This document shows positions 10,655 through 20,640 of a DNA stretch of 64,000 nt, one piece after another. The first letter of the stretch is position 1. Each line of letters starts with the position of its first letter. The notes beneath the pieces are model-generated. The model made no database searches. It had not been told where the DNA came from and saw only the letters and a list, made by a program, of their open reading frames with translations. The stretch is from Arthrobacter sp. zg-Y1110 (GTDB taxonomy: Bacteria; Actinomycetota; Actinomycetes; Actinomycetales; Micrococcaceae): the NCBI RefSeq assembly GCF_025244865.1, contig NZ_CP104272.1, forward strand, positions 930,001 through 994,000. Reading direction: 5' to 3'. The position numbers were made by a program, and so were the translations under genes.

Positions 10655-11416
10655 ATGAAATTCCCCGGTGTTGTCTACGCCTACTACGAGCGTAAGCTGC
10701 GGCGGTCCCTGATTGGAGACCGCATCCCCGAACACATCGGGGTAATGGTGGATGGAAACCGGCGGTGGGCCAAGCTCGCCGGCGCGCCTACCAGCGACGG
10801 GCACCAGGCAGGAGCGGACAAGATCCTGGAGTTCCTGGGCTGGTGCCAGGAACTGGGTGTGCGGATGGTGACCCTCTACATGCTGTCGACGGACAACCTC
10901 AACCGTGACGCGGACGAGCTGGAACCGCTGCTGGATATCATCGGCAACACCCTGGACCGCCTGGGCGAAGAGGGCAACCTGCGGGTCCAGCCGGTAGGGG
11001 CCCTGGAGATCCTTCCGTCACGGCTGGCCAAACAGCTCACGGAGCTTGGCGAAAGCACCGGCGACGCCGACGGGCTGCATGTAAACGTGGCCATCGGCTA
11101 CGGCGGCCGGCGGGAAATCGTCGACGCCGTCAAGGAACTCCTGCGGGACGCCGAAGCCGAAGGCAAGGGGATCGCGGAAGTCACCGAGGAAATCTGCGAC
11201 GCCAAGATTTCCGAATACCTCTACACCCGCGGCCAGCCGGACCCGGAACTGGTCATCAGGACCTCCGGTGAGCAGCGACTCTCCGGCTTCCTGATGTGGC
11301 AGAGCGCCTACAGCGAGTTCTACTTCTGCGAAGCGCTCTGGCCGGATTTCCGCCGGGTGGACTTCCTGCGTGCCCTGCGCGACTACGCCAGCCGGCAGCG
11401 GCGCTTCGGCTCCTAA
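10655..11416 (+). CDS. uppS: Isoprenyl transferase (cis-prenyltransferase, Rv1086-like short-chain type)
   Basis: The enzyme adds isopentenyl units in cis to make polyprenyl diphosphates for envelope lipid carriers. In this 253-residue protein Asp33 of MVDGNRRW is the catalytic acid and the segment from RTSGEQRLSG (about 202) holds the second substrate-binding motif. The N-terminus YYERKLRRSL and the whole alignment recalled resemble Rv1086, which makes omega,E,Z-farnesyl diphosphate, more than Rv2361c, which makes decaprenyl diphosphate; chain length remains an inference. ATG 10655 is chosen because GTGAGG lies just upstream and the family starts here. The 184-bp gap to trhA carries both promoters. 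Confidence 0.9.
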   Translation: MKFPGVVYAYYERKLRRSLIGDRIPEHIGVMVDGNRRWAKLAGAPTSDGHQAGADKILEFLGWCQELGVRMVTLYMLSTDNLNRDADELEPLLDIIGNTLDRLGEEGNLRVQPVGALEILPSRLAKQLTELGESTGDADGLHVNVAIGYGGRREIVDAVKELLRDAEAEGKGIAEVTEEICDAKISEYLYTRGQPDPELVIRTSGEQRLSGFLMWQSAYSEFYFCEALWPDFRRVDFLRALRDYASRQRRFGS

Positions 11417-11426
11417 CGGGTTACCA

Positions 11427-11452
11427 GGACACAGCCGCCAACGGCCGTGTCC
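11427..11452 (+). terminator. Hairpin terminator after the cis-prenyltransferase gene
   Basis: Arms 11427-11437 (GGACACAGCCG) and 11442-11452 with one mismatch and a CCAA loop, 10 bp after the stop codon. No run of T follows, as is common in high-GC genomes. Confidence 0.6.
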
Positions 11453-11590
11453 TGCTGCGGGGCTGAGGCCTGCGGGCGTACTTTGGTGCTATCGGCCCGG
11501 CTGAGGCAGCGGGCGGAACATCCAACGCAACAGCGAGATGGAATATATCCAGCGACCGGGGCCCTGGGGCGCCCCTGACGGGAGTTCCAC

Positions 11591-12907
11591 GTGGCAGCTG
11601 AACAGCAAGTACAGGAGCGGGCCAGCTTTGTGCTGGATACCTCGGTGCTATTGTCCGATCCGCGGGCGATCCTCCGCTTCGCCGAACATGAAGTAATACT
11701 TCCCCTGGTGGTCATCACCGAACTGGAGCGCAAGCGCCAGGATCCCGAGCTTGGGTATTTTGCCCGGAACGCGCTGCGGCTGCTGGACGACCTCCGGGTC
11801 CAGCACGGCGGGCTCGGGGCACCTATCCCGTTGGGGGAGAGCGGCGGCACGCTGCGGGTGGAACTGAACCACATCTCCACGGACGTGCTGCCCGCGGGTA
11901 TGCGGGGCAGCGACAACGACAGCCGGATCCTCGCCGTGGCCAAGAGCCTGGCCGACGGCGGCCGGAACGTGACAGTGGTGTCCAAGGACCTGCCCATGCG
12001 GGTGAAGGCCTCGGCGATGGGACTGGCAGCGGATGAATACCGCAACGAACTGGTCCGGGATTCGGGCTGGACCGGAGTGGCGGAACTGGAAATCTCCGAC
12101 GCCGATATGGCGCTGCTGTATGACCACCAGCCGCTGCTGATCCCCGAAGCCGCGGACCTGCCCGTCAACACCGGAACGGTGCTGATGGCCGGGCGGGCGT
12201 CGGCGCTGGGGCGGGTGGGCGCGGATAAGCGGCTGCGGCTGGTCCGGGGGGACCGGGACGTCTTCGGGCTGCATGGACGGTCGGCCGAGCAGCGGCTGGC
12301 TATCGACCTGCTGATGGACCGGGAGGTGGGCATTGTCTCGCTGGGCGGCCGGGCAGGAACGGGCAAGTCCGCGCTGGCCCTGTGCGCCGGGCTGGAAGCG
12401 GTGCTCGAACGCGGGGAACACCGCAAGGTGATGGTGTTCCGGCCGCTCTACGCCGTGGGCGGCCAGGAGCTTGGCTATCTGCCCGGCACTGAGTCCGAGA
12501 AAATGGGCCCCTGGGGCCAGGCGGTCTTCGACACCCTCGAGGCACTGGTCTCCGTGGAGGTGGTGGAGGAGGTCCTGGACCGCGGCATGCTCGAGGTGCT
12601 GCCGCTGACCCACATCCGGGGCCGTTCACTTCACGACGCCTTCGTGATCGTGGACGAGGCACAGTCCCTGGAGAAGAACGTCCTGCTCACGGTCCTGTCA
12701 CGGATCGGACAGAACTCCAAGGTGGTCCTGACCCACGACGTCGCCCAGCGGGACAACCTGCGGGTGGGCCGGCACGACGGCGTGGCCGCCGTGGTGGAGA
12801 CGCTCAAGGGCCATCCGCTCTTTGGACACGTGACGCTCACCCGGTCGGAGCGCTCGCCGATTGCCGCGCTGGTGACCGAGCTGTTGGAGGAAGGACAGAT
12901 CGGCTAG
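11591..12907 (+). CDS. phoH: PIN-PhoH fusion protein (PhoH2 type RNase/RNA helicase)
   Basis: The 438-residue protein fuses an N-terminal PIN nuclease (about 12-150; acidic residues Asp16, Glu45, Asp108, Asp110 and Asp133 fit the metal site) to a PhoH ATPase (Walker A GRAGTGKS at 253-260, Walker B VIVDEAQ at 352-358). Mycobacterial PhoH2, studied biochemically, unwinds and cleaves RNA. The gene starts at GTG 11591 with GGGAG upstream. In mycobacteria a small gene, phoAT, precedes and overlaps phoH2; no convincing equivalent is seen in the 174 bp upstream. It sits in the same conserved neighbourhood as Rv1095. Confidence 0.92.
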   Translation: MAAEQQVQERASFVLDTSVLLSDPRAILRFAEHEVILPLVVITELERKRQDPELGYFARNALRLLDDLRVQHGGLGAPIPLGESGGTLRVELNHISTDVLPAGMRGSDNDSRILAVAKSLADGGRNVTVVSKDLPMRVKASAMGLAADEYRNELVRDSGWTGVAELEISDADMALLYDHQPLLIPEAADLPVNTGTVLMAGRASALGRVGADKRLRLVRGDRDVFGLHGRSAEQRLAIDLLMDREVGIVSLGGRAGTGKSALALCAGLEAVLERGEHRKVMVFRPLYAVGGQELGYLPGTESEKMGPWGQAVFDTLEALVSVEVVEEVLDRGMLEVLPLTHIRGRSLHDAFVIVDEAQSLEKNVLLTVLSRIGQNSKVVLTHDVAQRDNLRVGRHDGVAAVVETLKGHPLFGHVTLTRSERSPIAALVTELLEEGQIG

Positions 12908-12956
12908 CTTTTCCACAGCCGCCGGCCCGGCCGCCTGAACCGGCCGGGCCTGGGGC

Positions 12957-12962
12957 TACGGT
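12957..12962 (+). promoter_or_regulatory. -10 box TACGGT, leaderless promoter of the prepilin peptidase gene
   Basis: TACGGT ends 6 nt before ATG 12969; no ribosome site lies between. Confidence 0.5.
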
Positions 12963-12968
12963 GGTCCC

Positions 12969-13511
12969 ATGGTGGGCATCCTGGCGGGCTATTGGGCAGC
13001 GGGCACAGGCGGTGGAAGCGGTGGTTTAGGTGGATCCGTTGCCGCGGTGCTCCTAGCTGCTGCGCTCGCCTGGTTTGCGGCCGTCGCCGTCCGGCTGGCC
13101 CTGATCGACATCCGTACCCGCCGCCTGCCCAACGCCGTGGTTCTGCCGTCCTATCCGGTAGCCGCCGTGCTGCTGGCCGGTGCCGCGCTGGCCGGCGGGG
13201 AACCGGAGCGTGTCGGCGCAATGCTGCTGGGGGCCGCTGCGCTGTGGATCGGGTTTTTTGCCCTGCGGCTGCTCAGCCCGGCCGGAATGGGCTTCGGGGA
13301 CGTCAAGCTTGCCGGACTGCTGGGCCTCTATTTGGGATTTCTCGGCGCCGGCCACGTCCTGGCAGGGGTGGTGGCTGCATTTGTTTTCGGCGGACTCTGG
13401 GGGCTGGCGTTGATCCTCACCCGGCGGGGAACGGCGTCGTCAACGGTGGCGTTCGGCCCGTTCCTGCTCCTGGGAGCCGCCGTGGCCATGGCCGCCCCTG
13501 CCCTACAGTAG
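12969..13511 (+). CDS. A24 family prepilin peptidase (catalytic domain only)
   Basis: This 180-residue membrane protein is an aspartic protease of the type IV prepilin leader peptidase family. The two catalytic aspartates are Asp47, in LIDIRTRRLPN, and Asp111, in GMGFGD (106-111, the GxGD motif). It lacks the N-terminal cysteine-rich methyltransferase domain of full PilD, as in TadV/CpaA-like forms. About six helices are predicted by eye. No pilin or Tad genes lie in the window, so its substrates must be encoded elsewhere. Only 4 bp separate it from the Nudix gene, which nevertheless has its own -10 box inside the end of this gene. Confidence 0.88.
   Translation: MVGILAGYWAAGTGGGSGGLGGSVAAVLLAAALAWFAAVAVRLALIDIRTRRLPNAVVLPSYPVAAVLLAGAALAGGEPERVGAMLLGAAALWIGFFALRLLSPAGMGFGDVKLAGLLGLYLGFLGAGHVLAGVVAAFVFGGLWGLALILTRRGTASSTVAFGPFLLLGAAVAMAAPALQ
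13504..13509 (+). promoter_or_regulatory. -10 box TACAGT, possible internal leaderless promoter of the Nudix gene
   Basis: TACAGT, overlapping the last codons of the prepilin peptidase gene, ends 6 nt before ATG 13516. Confidence 0.45.
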
Positions 13512-13515
13512 AAGC

Positions 13516-13986
13516 ATGCCTACCCCTGATTTTGTCCTGTCCCTTCGGAAGCGGATAGGACATGATCCGCTCTGGCTTCCCGGTGTCACGGCCGTCGTGT
13601 TCAACGTGGAAGGACAGGTGCTGCTGGGCCGCCGCGCGGACAACGGACGGTGGGCCCTGATCACCGGAATGCTCGAGCCGGGGGAGGAGGCCGGGCCGGG
13701 AACCGTGCGTGAAGTCGAAGAGGAAACCGGTATCCGGGCCGAACTGGAGCACCTCATCCACGTCGGCGCCCACGGGCCGGTTACCTTCCCCAACGGAGAT
13801 GTCTGCTCCTTCCTTAATCTGGCCTTCAGCTGCCGGTACGTTTCGGGAGAGGCTCGGGTGAACGACGACGAGTCCACCGATGTGGGCTGGTACCACCTGG
13901 ATGCCCTGCCGCCCCTGAGCGAACGGCACCGAATGCTGATTGACCTGGCCCTGACGGCCGACGGCGTGCCGGTCTTCGAACGCTGA
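13516..13986 (+). CDS. Nudix hydrolase
   Basis: The 156-residue protein carries a complete Nudix box from Gly51 to Ile73 (GMLEPGEEAGPG then TVREVEEETGI), with all metal-binding glutamates in place. Nudix enzymes hydrolyse nucleoside diphosphates linked to another moiety; the substrate cannot be inferred from the box. The N-terminal segment (LRKRIGHDPLWLPGVTAVVFN) is of a kind seen in small actinobacterial Nudix proteins of the ADP-ribose/MutT group. It is followed 23 bp later by a strong bidirectional terminator. Confidence 0.9.
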   Translation: MPTPDFVLSLRKRIGHDPLWLPGVTAVVFNVEGQVLLGRRADNGRWALITGMLEPGEEAGPGTVREVEEETGIRAELEHLIHVGAHGPVTFPNGDVCSFLNLAFSCRYVSGEARVNDDESTDVGWYHLDALPPLSERHRMLIDLALTADGVPVFER

Positions 13987-14008
13987 GCCGCTGACAACCC
14001 AAACAGTG

Positions 14009-14040
14009 AAGGGCCGCCCCGCAGCAGCGGGACGGCCCTT
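14009..14040. terminator. Bidirectional terminator between the Nudix and DHA2 efflux genes
   Basis: Arms of 14 bp with one mismatch (14009-14022, AAGGGCCGCCCCGC, and 14027-14040) and an AGCA loop, flanked by A and T residues so it can work on both strands. Confidence 0.85.
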
Positions 14041-14064
14041 TCGCCGGTTAATGAAGCGAAGCTG

Positions 14065-15741
<1,677 letters not shown>

Positions 15742-16446
15742 TTACGTGTCCTTGGCGGTATCGGCAGGGGCGGTGGATGCAGGGCGGGGATCCGTCGGTT
15801 CGACGGGGAGTGGAGACGCAGTCGAAAACACTGCGATTGCGGCATTGACCTCGGTGACGAGGGTGCTGCGGTAGGAATCGGTGTTGGCCGGATCGAAGAA
15901 GCGGAGTCCGGCGCGCTGGACCAGGGCTCCAAAGACGGCAACCGTTGCCCGGACCCGCGGGTCATCGGCCGGCAGGGATTCACGGGCGGCCAATATCCGT
16001 GCAAAGGCTTCCTCGGTCTCCTGCGAGCCGTGCATGGCCTTCGAGATAAGGCGGGGTTCGGCGCTGACGGCTTCCTTCAACTGGGCCATCTCCGAGCGGG
16101 ACATGGCCATGCGCTCGGTCATGCCGACGGCCAGGTCCACGAAGTCCGCCACCAGGGCAGGGGAGATGCCTTCGCCGGTGGAACCGGCTCCGCCGTCGAT
16201 AAAGCGCTGGACCAGATCCTCCGGAAGGTCATCAGCGGGCGAACCCAGGATGGCGTCTTCCTTGGCGGGAAAGTAGTTGAAAAACGTCCGGCGGGAGATG
16301 CCGACCTGTTCGCACAGTTGCTCGACGGTGAAGCCGTTGACGCCGTGGGCGGCGGTCAGCGCCCGGGCCTGCGCCGTGATGGCGGCCCGGGTGGCCGTAC
16401 GCTTGCGCTCGCGCAGGCCGCAGTCTTCTGTTGCACTATTCGGCAT
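15742..16446 (-). CDS. TetR family transcriptional regulator of the DHA2 pump
   Basis: The 234-residue protein has a TetR-type helix-turn-helix at the N-terminus (about 8-60: RAAITAQARALTAAHGVNGFTVEQL, with EQVGISRRTFFNYFPAKED as recognition helix and the typical FFNYF end) and a variable ligand-binding C-terminal part. ATG 16446 is preferred over TTG 16482 because the inverted repeat at 16457-16483 then lies wholly upstream of the coding region, where a self-regulating TetR operator is expected. It is followed directly by the efflux gene. Derepression on binding the pump's substrate is the usual mechanism; the ligand is unknown. Confidence 0.88.
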   Translation of the reverse strand: MPNSATEDCGLRERKRTATRAAITAQARALTAAHGVNGFTVEQLCEQVGISRRTFFNYFPAKEDAILGSPADDLPEDLVQRFIDGGAGSTGEGISPALVADFVDLAVGMTERMAMSRSEMAQLKEAVSAEPRLISKAMHGSQETEEAFARILAARESLPADDPRVRATVAVFGALVQRAGLRFFDPANTDSYRSTLVTEVNAAIAVFSTASPLPVEPTDPRPASTAPADTAKDT

Positions 16447-16456
16447 GGAGTAAAGT

Positions 16457-16483
16457 TTTGCACTCTGTGTCGGTAGGTGCAAA
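16457..16483. promoter_or_regulatory. Inverted repeat, probable TetR operator
   Basis: TTTGCAC (16457-16463) and GTGCAAA (16477-16483) form perfect 7-bp arms around a 13-bp spacer, 10 bp upstream of the tetR start. A third half-site TTGCAC lies just inside the gene at 16431-16436. Position and symmetry fit autorepression of the tetR-efflux operon. Confidence 0.65.
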
Positions 16484-16506
16484 TTTCCGGTTTGCCGGGG
16501 AAAACA

Positions 16507-16536
16507 AAGGAGCGCCCGGGAATCCGGACGCTCCTT
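16507..16536 (-). terminator. Terminator of fumC
   Basis: 13-bp arms with one internal mismatch (16507-16519, AAGGAGCGCCCGG, and 16524-16536) and a GAAT loop. On the minus strand it follows the fumC stop by 34 bp and protects the tetR promoter from readthrough. Confidence 0.75.
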
Positions 16537-16570
16537 CGGCGGGCCTGCCGTGCTGGGACGGCGGTGCTCC

Positions 16571-17992
16571 TTAGGCCTGCGGCGGCTTCGTCATGGACAG
16601 GACGTCAAGGGCCTTGTCCAGCTGCTCAACCGTGAGTTCGCCGCGCTCGACGTAGCCGAGATCCTCGACGGCCTGGCGGATGGTCTTGCCTTCCTTGACC
16701 GAGTACTTGGCGATCTTCGCAGCGTTTTCGTATCCGATGAACTTGTTCAGCGGAGTCACGATGGACGGGGAGGCCTCGGCCAGGTAGCGGGCGCGCTCGA
16801 CGTTGGCTTCGATGCCGTCGATCATCTTGTCCGCCATCACGCGGGAGGAGTTCGCCAGGAGCCGGATGGATTCGAGCAGGTTCGCGGCGATCACCGGAAT
16901 GCCCACGTTGAGTTCGAAGTAGCCGAAAGTTCCGGCCCAGGCCACGGCGGCGTCGTTGCCCACTACCTGCGCGGCGACCTGCAGGACGGCCTCGGAGATG
17001 ACGGGATTGACCTTGCCCGGCATGATCGAGGAGCCCGGCTGCAGGTCAGGGATGGCAATCTCGCCCAGGCCGGTGTTGGGGCCCGAACCCATCCAACGGA
17101 GGTCGTTGGCGATCTTGGAGAAGGACACGGCGATGGTGCGCAGCATGCCGGACACCTCAACCAGTGCGTCGCGGTTGGCCTGTGCTTCAAAGTGGTCCCG
17201 TGCCTCGGTCAGCGGCAGGCCCGTGTCAGCGGCCAGCAGCTCGATCACGCGCTGCGGGAATCCGGCAGGAGTGTTGATGCCGGTGCCGACGGCGGTGCCG
17301 CCCAGCGGGACTTCGGCCACGCGGGGCAGGGATGCCTGCACGCGCTCGATGCCGTAGCGCACCTGCGCGGCGTAGCCGCCGAATTCCTGGCCAAGGGTGA
17401 CCGGGGTGGCGTCCATCAGGTGGGTACGGCCGGACTTGACGACGTCCTTGAACTCTTCGGCCTTGCGCTCCAGGGACACGGCAAGGTGCTCGAGGGCGGG
17501 GATCAGGTTATTGATCAGGGCGGACGTGGCAGCAACGTGCACCGACGTCGGGAAGACGTCGTTGGAGGACTGCGAGGCATTCACATGGTCGTTGGGGTGG
17601 ACGCTGGTCTCGCTGCCGGCTTCCTTCAATGCCCGGGTGGCGAGCTCGGCGAGGACCTCGTTGGTGTTCATGTTCGAGGAGGTGCCGGAGCCCGTCTGGA
17701 AGATGTCGATCGGGAACTGGTCATTGTAGGTGCCGGCGGCGACGGCGTCGGCGGCCTTTTCAATGGCCCGGGCGCGCTCGTCGTCGAGCACTCCCAGTTC
17801 CGCGTTGGCAGTCGCGGCGGCCTTCTTGATCCGGGCGAGCGCTTCGATGTGCGAGGGTTCCAGCGTGGTGCCGGAAATGGGGAAGTTCTCGACCGCGCGC
17901 TGGGTCTGGGCGCGGTAGAGGGCGGAGGCCGGAACGCGGACCTCACCCATGGTGTCGTGTTCGATGCGGTATTCGGAGGTGTCAGAAGTCAT
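16571..17992 (-). CDS. fumC: Class II fumarate hydratase
   Basis: The oxygen-stable fumarase of the TCA cycle, interconverting fumarate and L-malate. The 473-residue protein is of normal length and has the superfamily signature [11 protein letters not shown] (320-330, the mobile serine loop), GRTHLMDA (His191) and [14 protein letters not shown] (100-113). Class II fumarases are homotetramers without Fe-S clusters. The ATG is supported by a -10 box seven nucleotides upstream. With beta-carbonic anhydrase and DUF4245 it forms a minus-strand run opposite glpX, close to the M. tuberculosis order fum-glpX-Rv1100. Confidence 0.97.
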   Translation of the reverse strand: MTSDTSEYRIEHDTMGEVRVPASALYRAQTQRAVENFPISGTTLEPSHIEALARIKKAAATANAELGVLDDERARAIEKAADAVAAGTYNDQFPIDIFQTGSGTSSNMNTNEVLAELATRALKEAGSETSVHPNDHVNASQSSNDVFPTSVHVAATSALINNLIPALEHLAVSLERKAEEFKDVVKSGRTHLMDATPVTLGQEFGGYAAQVRYGIERVQASLPRVAEVPLGGTAVGTGINTPAGFPQRVIELLAADTGLPLTEARDHFEAQANRDALVEVSGMLRTIAVSFSKIANDLRWMGSGPNTGLGEIAIPDLQPGSSIMPGKVNPVISEAVLQVAAQVVGNDAAVAWAGTFGYFELNVGIPVIAANLLESIRLLANSSRVMADKMIDGIEANVERARYLAEASPSIVTPLNKFIGYENAAKIAKYSVKEGKTIRQAVEDLGYVERGELTVEQLDKALDVLSMTKPPQA

Positions 17993-17999
17993 GCCCCCA

Positions 18000-18005
18000 A
18001 GCCTA
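18000..18005 (-). promoter_or_regulatory. -10 box TAGGCT, leaderless promoter of fumC
   Basis: Minus-strand TAGGCT ends 7 nt before ATG 17992; the spacer has G residues but no purine motif at a usable distance. Confidence 0.55.
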
Positions 18006-18033
18006 ATGTCCGAAGGCGCCGCAGTGATAACTG

Positions 18034-18696
18034 CTACTTGGGCAGCACCGAACGCAGGACGGCGGGGTGCTCGAGGGCGCCGAAGCCGGAGACGAGCTCC
18101 GCGTTGCCTTCCGCCAGCCGGTAGGACAGGCCGATGACGGCAACTTGACCTTCCTCCACTGCCGCGGAAATGAGGCGGGAACTTTCCACCAGGCGTTCCG
18201 CGGTCTGCTTGGTGTGTTCAACCACCATGTCATTGACTTCGTGCAGGTTCTTGCGCTGCGCCGCCAGCACGGACGGAGTGATCCGCTCGACGAGGGTGCG
18301 GACGTAGCCGGTGGGCATTTCGCCCGTGTCCACGGTGGCTTTGGCGGCAGTGACGGCGCCGCAGTTGTCATGGCCCAGCACCACAATGAGGGGCACGCCC
18401 AGCGTGCCTACGCTGTACTCCAGCGAGCCGAGCACGGCGTCGTCAATGACCTGTCCGGCGGTGCGGACCACGAATGCGTCCCCAAGACCGAGGTCGAAGA
18501 TGATCTCGGCGGCGAGGCGGGAATCCGAGCAGCCGAAAATCACTGCAAACGGGTTCTGCCCCTCAACCAGCGAACTGCGCCGGGGTGCGTCCTGGTTGGG
18601 GTGGCTGGCGGTGCCGGCCACGAAACGTTCGTTGCCTTCGCGCAGCTTCTGCCAGGCCTGGGCGGGTGTGATGATCTTTTCGCTCGCTGTTTCCAC
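18034..18696 (-). CDS. Beta-class carbonic anhydrase
   Basis: This zinc enzyme hydrates CO2 to bicarbonate. All catalytic and metal residues are visible in the 220-residue protein: Cys56, Asp58 and Arg60 in CSDSR, and His109 and Cys112 in GHDNCGA. The sequence GNERFVAGT near residue 21 is typical of the bacterial type. GTG 18696 is used as start because it begins the conserved region and a TAACCT box lies seven nucleotides upstream; the frame is open further upstream but reads over the DUF4245 gene end. It probably supplies bicarbonate for carboxylases. It lies between fumC and DUF4245. Confidence 0.93.
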   Translation of the reverse strand: METASEKIITPAQAWQKLREGNERFVAGTASHPNQDAPRRSSLVEGQNPFAVIFGCSDSRLAAEIIFDLGLGDAFVVRTAGQVIDDAVLGSLEYSVGTLGVPLIVVLGHDNCGAVTAAKATVDTGEMPTGYVRTLVERITPSVLAAQRKNLHEVNDMVVEHTKQTAERLVESSRLISAAVEEGQVAVIGLSYRLAEGNAELVSGFGALEHPAVLRSVLPK

Positions 18697-18703
18697 GGTA
18701 TCG

Positions 18704-18709
18704 AGGTTA
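18704..18709 (-). promoter_or_regulatory. -10 box TAACCT, leaderless promoter of the carbonic anhydrase gene
   Basis: Minus-strand TAACCT ends 7 nt before GTG 18696. A GGAG lies 13 nt from the GTG, too far for a good ribosome site. Confidence 0.45.
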
Positions 18710-18760
18710 CTCCTATGGGGACGGGCGGGGCCTAAACGGGCACGCCCGCAGCCGCCGCGG

Positions 18761-19354
18761 TCAGTTGCTGCGAAGTTCGCGGACCACGTGGTCGGCCAGG
18801 ACATCGAATTCCGCCAGGTCGGCGGAACCGGTGAGGATCACGGTTTGCCCGTCGATCTCCGCGACCAGCGTTGAGTCCGCGTTGGAGGAATCGCGCAGCT
18901 CCCAGGTGACTCCACCTGCCGGCCGTTCACCGGACACGGTTGAATCGCCGCTGTGTTCGAAGATCCAGGTGGGATTGGCGGCGTTGGTCTGTGTCAGGGA
19001 GATGAACTCGGTATCCGGAGTGACATATCCGACTTCCCAGTTCGGGACGCCGTTGTTGGTCCCGGCGTTCCAGCGGGCGTAGTTGGCACTCCAACCGTCC
19101 GGAAGCTCCAGAGCCAGCGGCTGGTAACCGGCGTCCCCGGCAGCCTGGTTGGCAGCGGCAGCAACATCGACGTTGCGGGCCTGCATCTTGGGTGCGGGAT
19201 TAAGCAGCACCGGCACCAGGCACAGTGCCAGCGTGAGCCCGGTGGCGATCAGCATGCCTATCACGGTGGCATTGGCCCGCTTGGCCTGCTTGGCGGTCAA
19301 TACCGGCGTTACGGGTTCATCGGTCTGCTGGGGATCGGGCTGCGTTTCACTCAC
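18761..19354 (-). CDS. DUF4245 domain membrane-anchored protein
   Basis: The 197-residue protein has a cytoplasmic N-terminus, one membrane helix (about 30-52, ATVIGMLIATGLTLALCLVPVLL) and an extracytoplasmic domain of about 140 residues. This is the actinobacterial DUF4245 family; no function is known. It neighbours glpX in many actinobacteria (Rv1100 and Rv1099c). GTG 19354 is the start, 175 bp from the divergent glpX ATG. The domain has no cysteines and several tryptophans. Confidence 0.82.
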   Translation of the reverse strand: MSETQPDPQQTDEPVTPVLTAKQAKRANATVIGMLIATGLTLALCLVPVLLNPAPKMQARNVDVAAAANQAAGDAGYQPLALELPDGWSANYARWNAGTNNGVPNWEVGYVTPDTEFISLTQTNAANPTWIFEHSGDSTVSGERPAGGVTWELRDSSNADSTLVAEIDGQTVILTGSADLAEFDVLADHVVRELRSN

Positions 19355-19451
19355 CCATCCATAATCTCTTATTCGGAAGCGATGTCCTACTCCGAGTAGC
19401 GCACCGCCGCGGAAATCCGCTGGCTGAGGTGGTGACGGGAGGCACGCAGAC

Positions 19452-19457
19452 TATGAT
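19452..19457 (+). promoter_or_regulatory. -10 box TATGAT, candidate glpX promoter
   Basis: TATGAT lies 72 bp before ATG 19530. A second candidate, CATAAT at 19517-19522, ends seven nucleotides before that ATG and would give a leaderless transcript. Confidence 0.4.
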
Positions 19458-19529
19458 CGGACAAAGGCCACCCGCTTTCGGCGGTGTCCGCAGACGTTTA
19501 CAGCAGAGTTTTACATCATAATTTCGAAG

Positions 19530-20570
19530 ATGAGGTTTGACGTGTCCAAAGGTGCCCAGTACTCCACACTTTCCCCCGCATTGGCAGTCGGGGACTCCGA
19601 GCCGGACCGCAACCTGGCCCTGGAACTCGTCCGCGTCACCGAGGCGGCGGCCATCGCCGGCGGCCACTGGGTGGGCTTCGGCGACAAGAACGCGGCAGAC
19701 GGTGCTGCCGTGGACGCCATGCGTTCACTCATTTCCACCGTCCATTTCAACGGCGTGGTAGTGATCGGCGAAGGCGAAAAAGACGAAGCGCCGATGCTCT
19801 ACAACGGCGAATACGTCGGTGACGGCACCGGAGCCCTGTGCGATGTCGCGGTGGATCCGATCGACGGCACCCGCTTGACTGCCCTGGGCATCAACAACGC
19901 CCTTGCCGTGCTGGCCGTCGCGGAGCGCGGCACCATGTTCGACCCCTCGGCGGTCTTCTACATGGAAAAGCTGGTCACGGGGCCTGAAGCCGCGGACATG
20001 GTGGACCTTCGCCTTCCGGTGAAGCAGAACCTGCACCTGATCGCCAAGGCCAAGGGCAAGAAAATCAACCAGCTCAACGTGATGATCCTGGAGCGGGACC
20101 GGCACAAGCCGCTGGTACAGGAAATCCGCGACGCCGGTGCGCGCACCCGGATGCTGATGGACGGCGACGTTGCCGGCGGCATCGCGGCCGCTCGCGAAGG
20201 CACCGACGTCGATGCCCTGATGGGCATCGGAGGCACCCCCGAGGGCATCATTACGGCCTGCGCGATCAAGACGCTGGGCGGCGTCATCCAGGGCCGGCTG
20301 TGGCCGACCTCCGACGACGAGAAGCAGAAGGCCATCGACGCCGGACATGACCTGGACCGCGTGATGTCCACCAATGACCTGGTCACGAGCGACAACTGCT
20401 ACTTCGCCGCCACCGGGATCACCGACGGCGACCTGCTGCGCGGCGTGCGCTACAAGAAGGACCGGGTCCTGACCCAGTCGATCGTGATGCGTTCCAAGTC
20501 CGGCACCATCCGCGTGGTGGACGGCGAGCACCAGGCACACAAGTGGGAGTCCTACGCCCGCTCCAACTAG
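19530..20570 (+). CDS. glpX: Class II fructose-1,6-bisphosphatase GlpX
   Basis: Hydrolyses fructose 1,6-bisphosphate to fructose 6-phosphate in gluconeogenesis; GlpX is the only such enzyme in many actinobacteria. Metal-binding motifs are clear: GEGEKDEAPMLYNGE, DVAVDPIDGTRL and the lithium-sensitive phosphatase pattern near GIGGTPEGI. At 346 residues it has normal length. Two starts are possible: ATG 19530, next to a CATAAT box (leaderless), or GTG 19542, with GATGAGG seven nucleotides upstream; they differ by four residues. The gene is monocistronic and ends before a perfect 17-bp hairpin. Confidence 0.95.
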   Translation: MRFDVSKGAQYSTLSPALAVGDSEPDRNLALELVRVTEAAAIAGGHWVGFGDKNAADGAAVDAMRSLISTVHFNGVVVIGEGEKDEAPMLYNGEYVGDGTGALCDVAVDPIDGTRLTALGINNALAVLAVAERGTMFDPSAVFYMEKLVTGPEAADMVDLRLPVKQNLHLIAKAKGKKINQLNVMILERDRHKPLVQEIRDAGARTRMLMDGDVAGGIAAAREGTDVDALMGIGGTPEGIITACAIKTLGGVIQGRLWPTSDDEKQKAIDAGHDLDRVMSTNDLVTSDNCYFAATGITDGDLLRGVRYKKDRVLTQSIVMRSKSGTIRVVDGEHQAHKWESYARSN

Positions 20571-20581
20571 GCGTTCCTGAC

Positions 20582-20626
20582 ACAGTTGATGCTGCCTGGC
20601 TTCCGTCCGCAGGCAGCATCAACTGT
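20582..20626. terminator. Strong bidirectional terminator between glpX and the TspO-like gene
   Basis: Perfect 17-bp arms (20582-20598, ACAGTTGATGCTGCCTG, and 20610-20626) with an 11-nt loop. Confidence 0.9.
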
Positions 20627-20640
20627 TTACCGGGCTTCCT

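Noticed and set aside
11538..11696. 53-codon frame overlapping the start of phoH as a phoAT antitoxin
   Set aside because: It lies mostly inside phoH in another frame, has many cysteine, tryptophan and proline codons in an uncoding-like mix and no ribosome site; in mycobacteria phoAT overlaps by only a few bases.
16550..18124. Long plus-strand open frame opposite fumC
   Set aside because: Antisense to fumC, which is complete and conserved; no homology or ribosome site.
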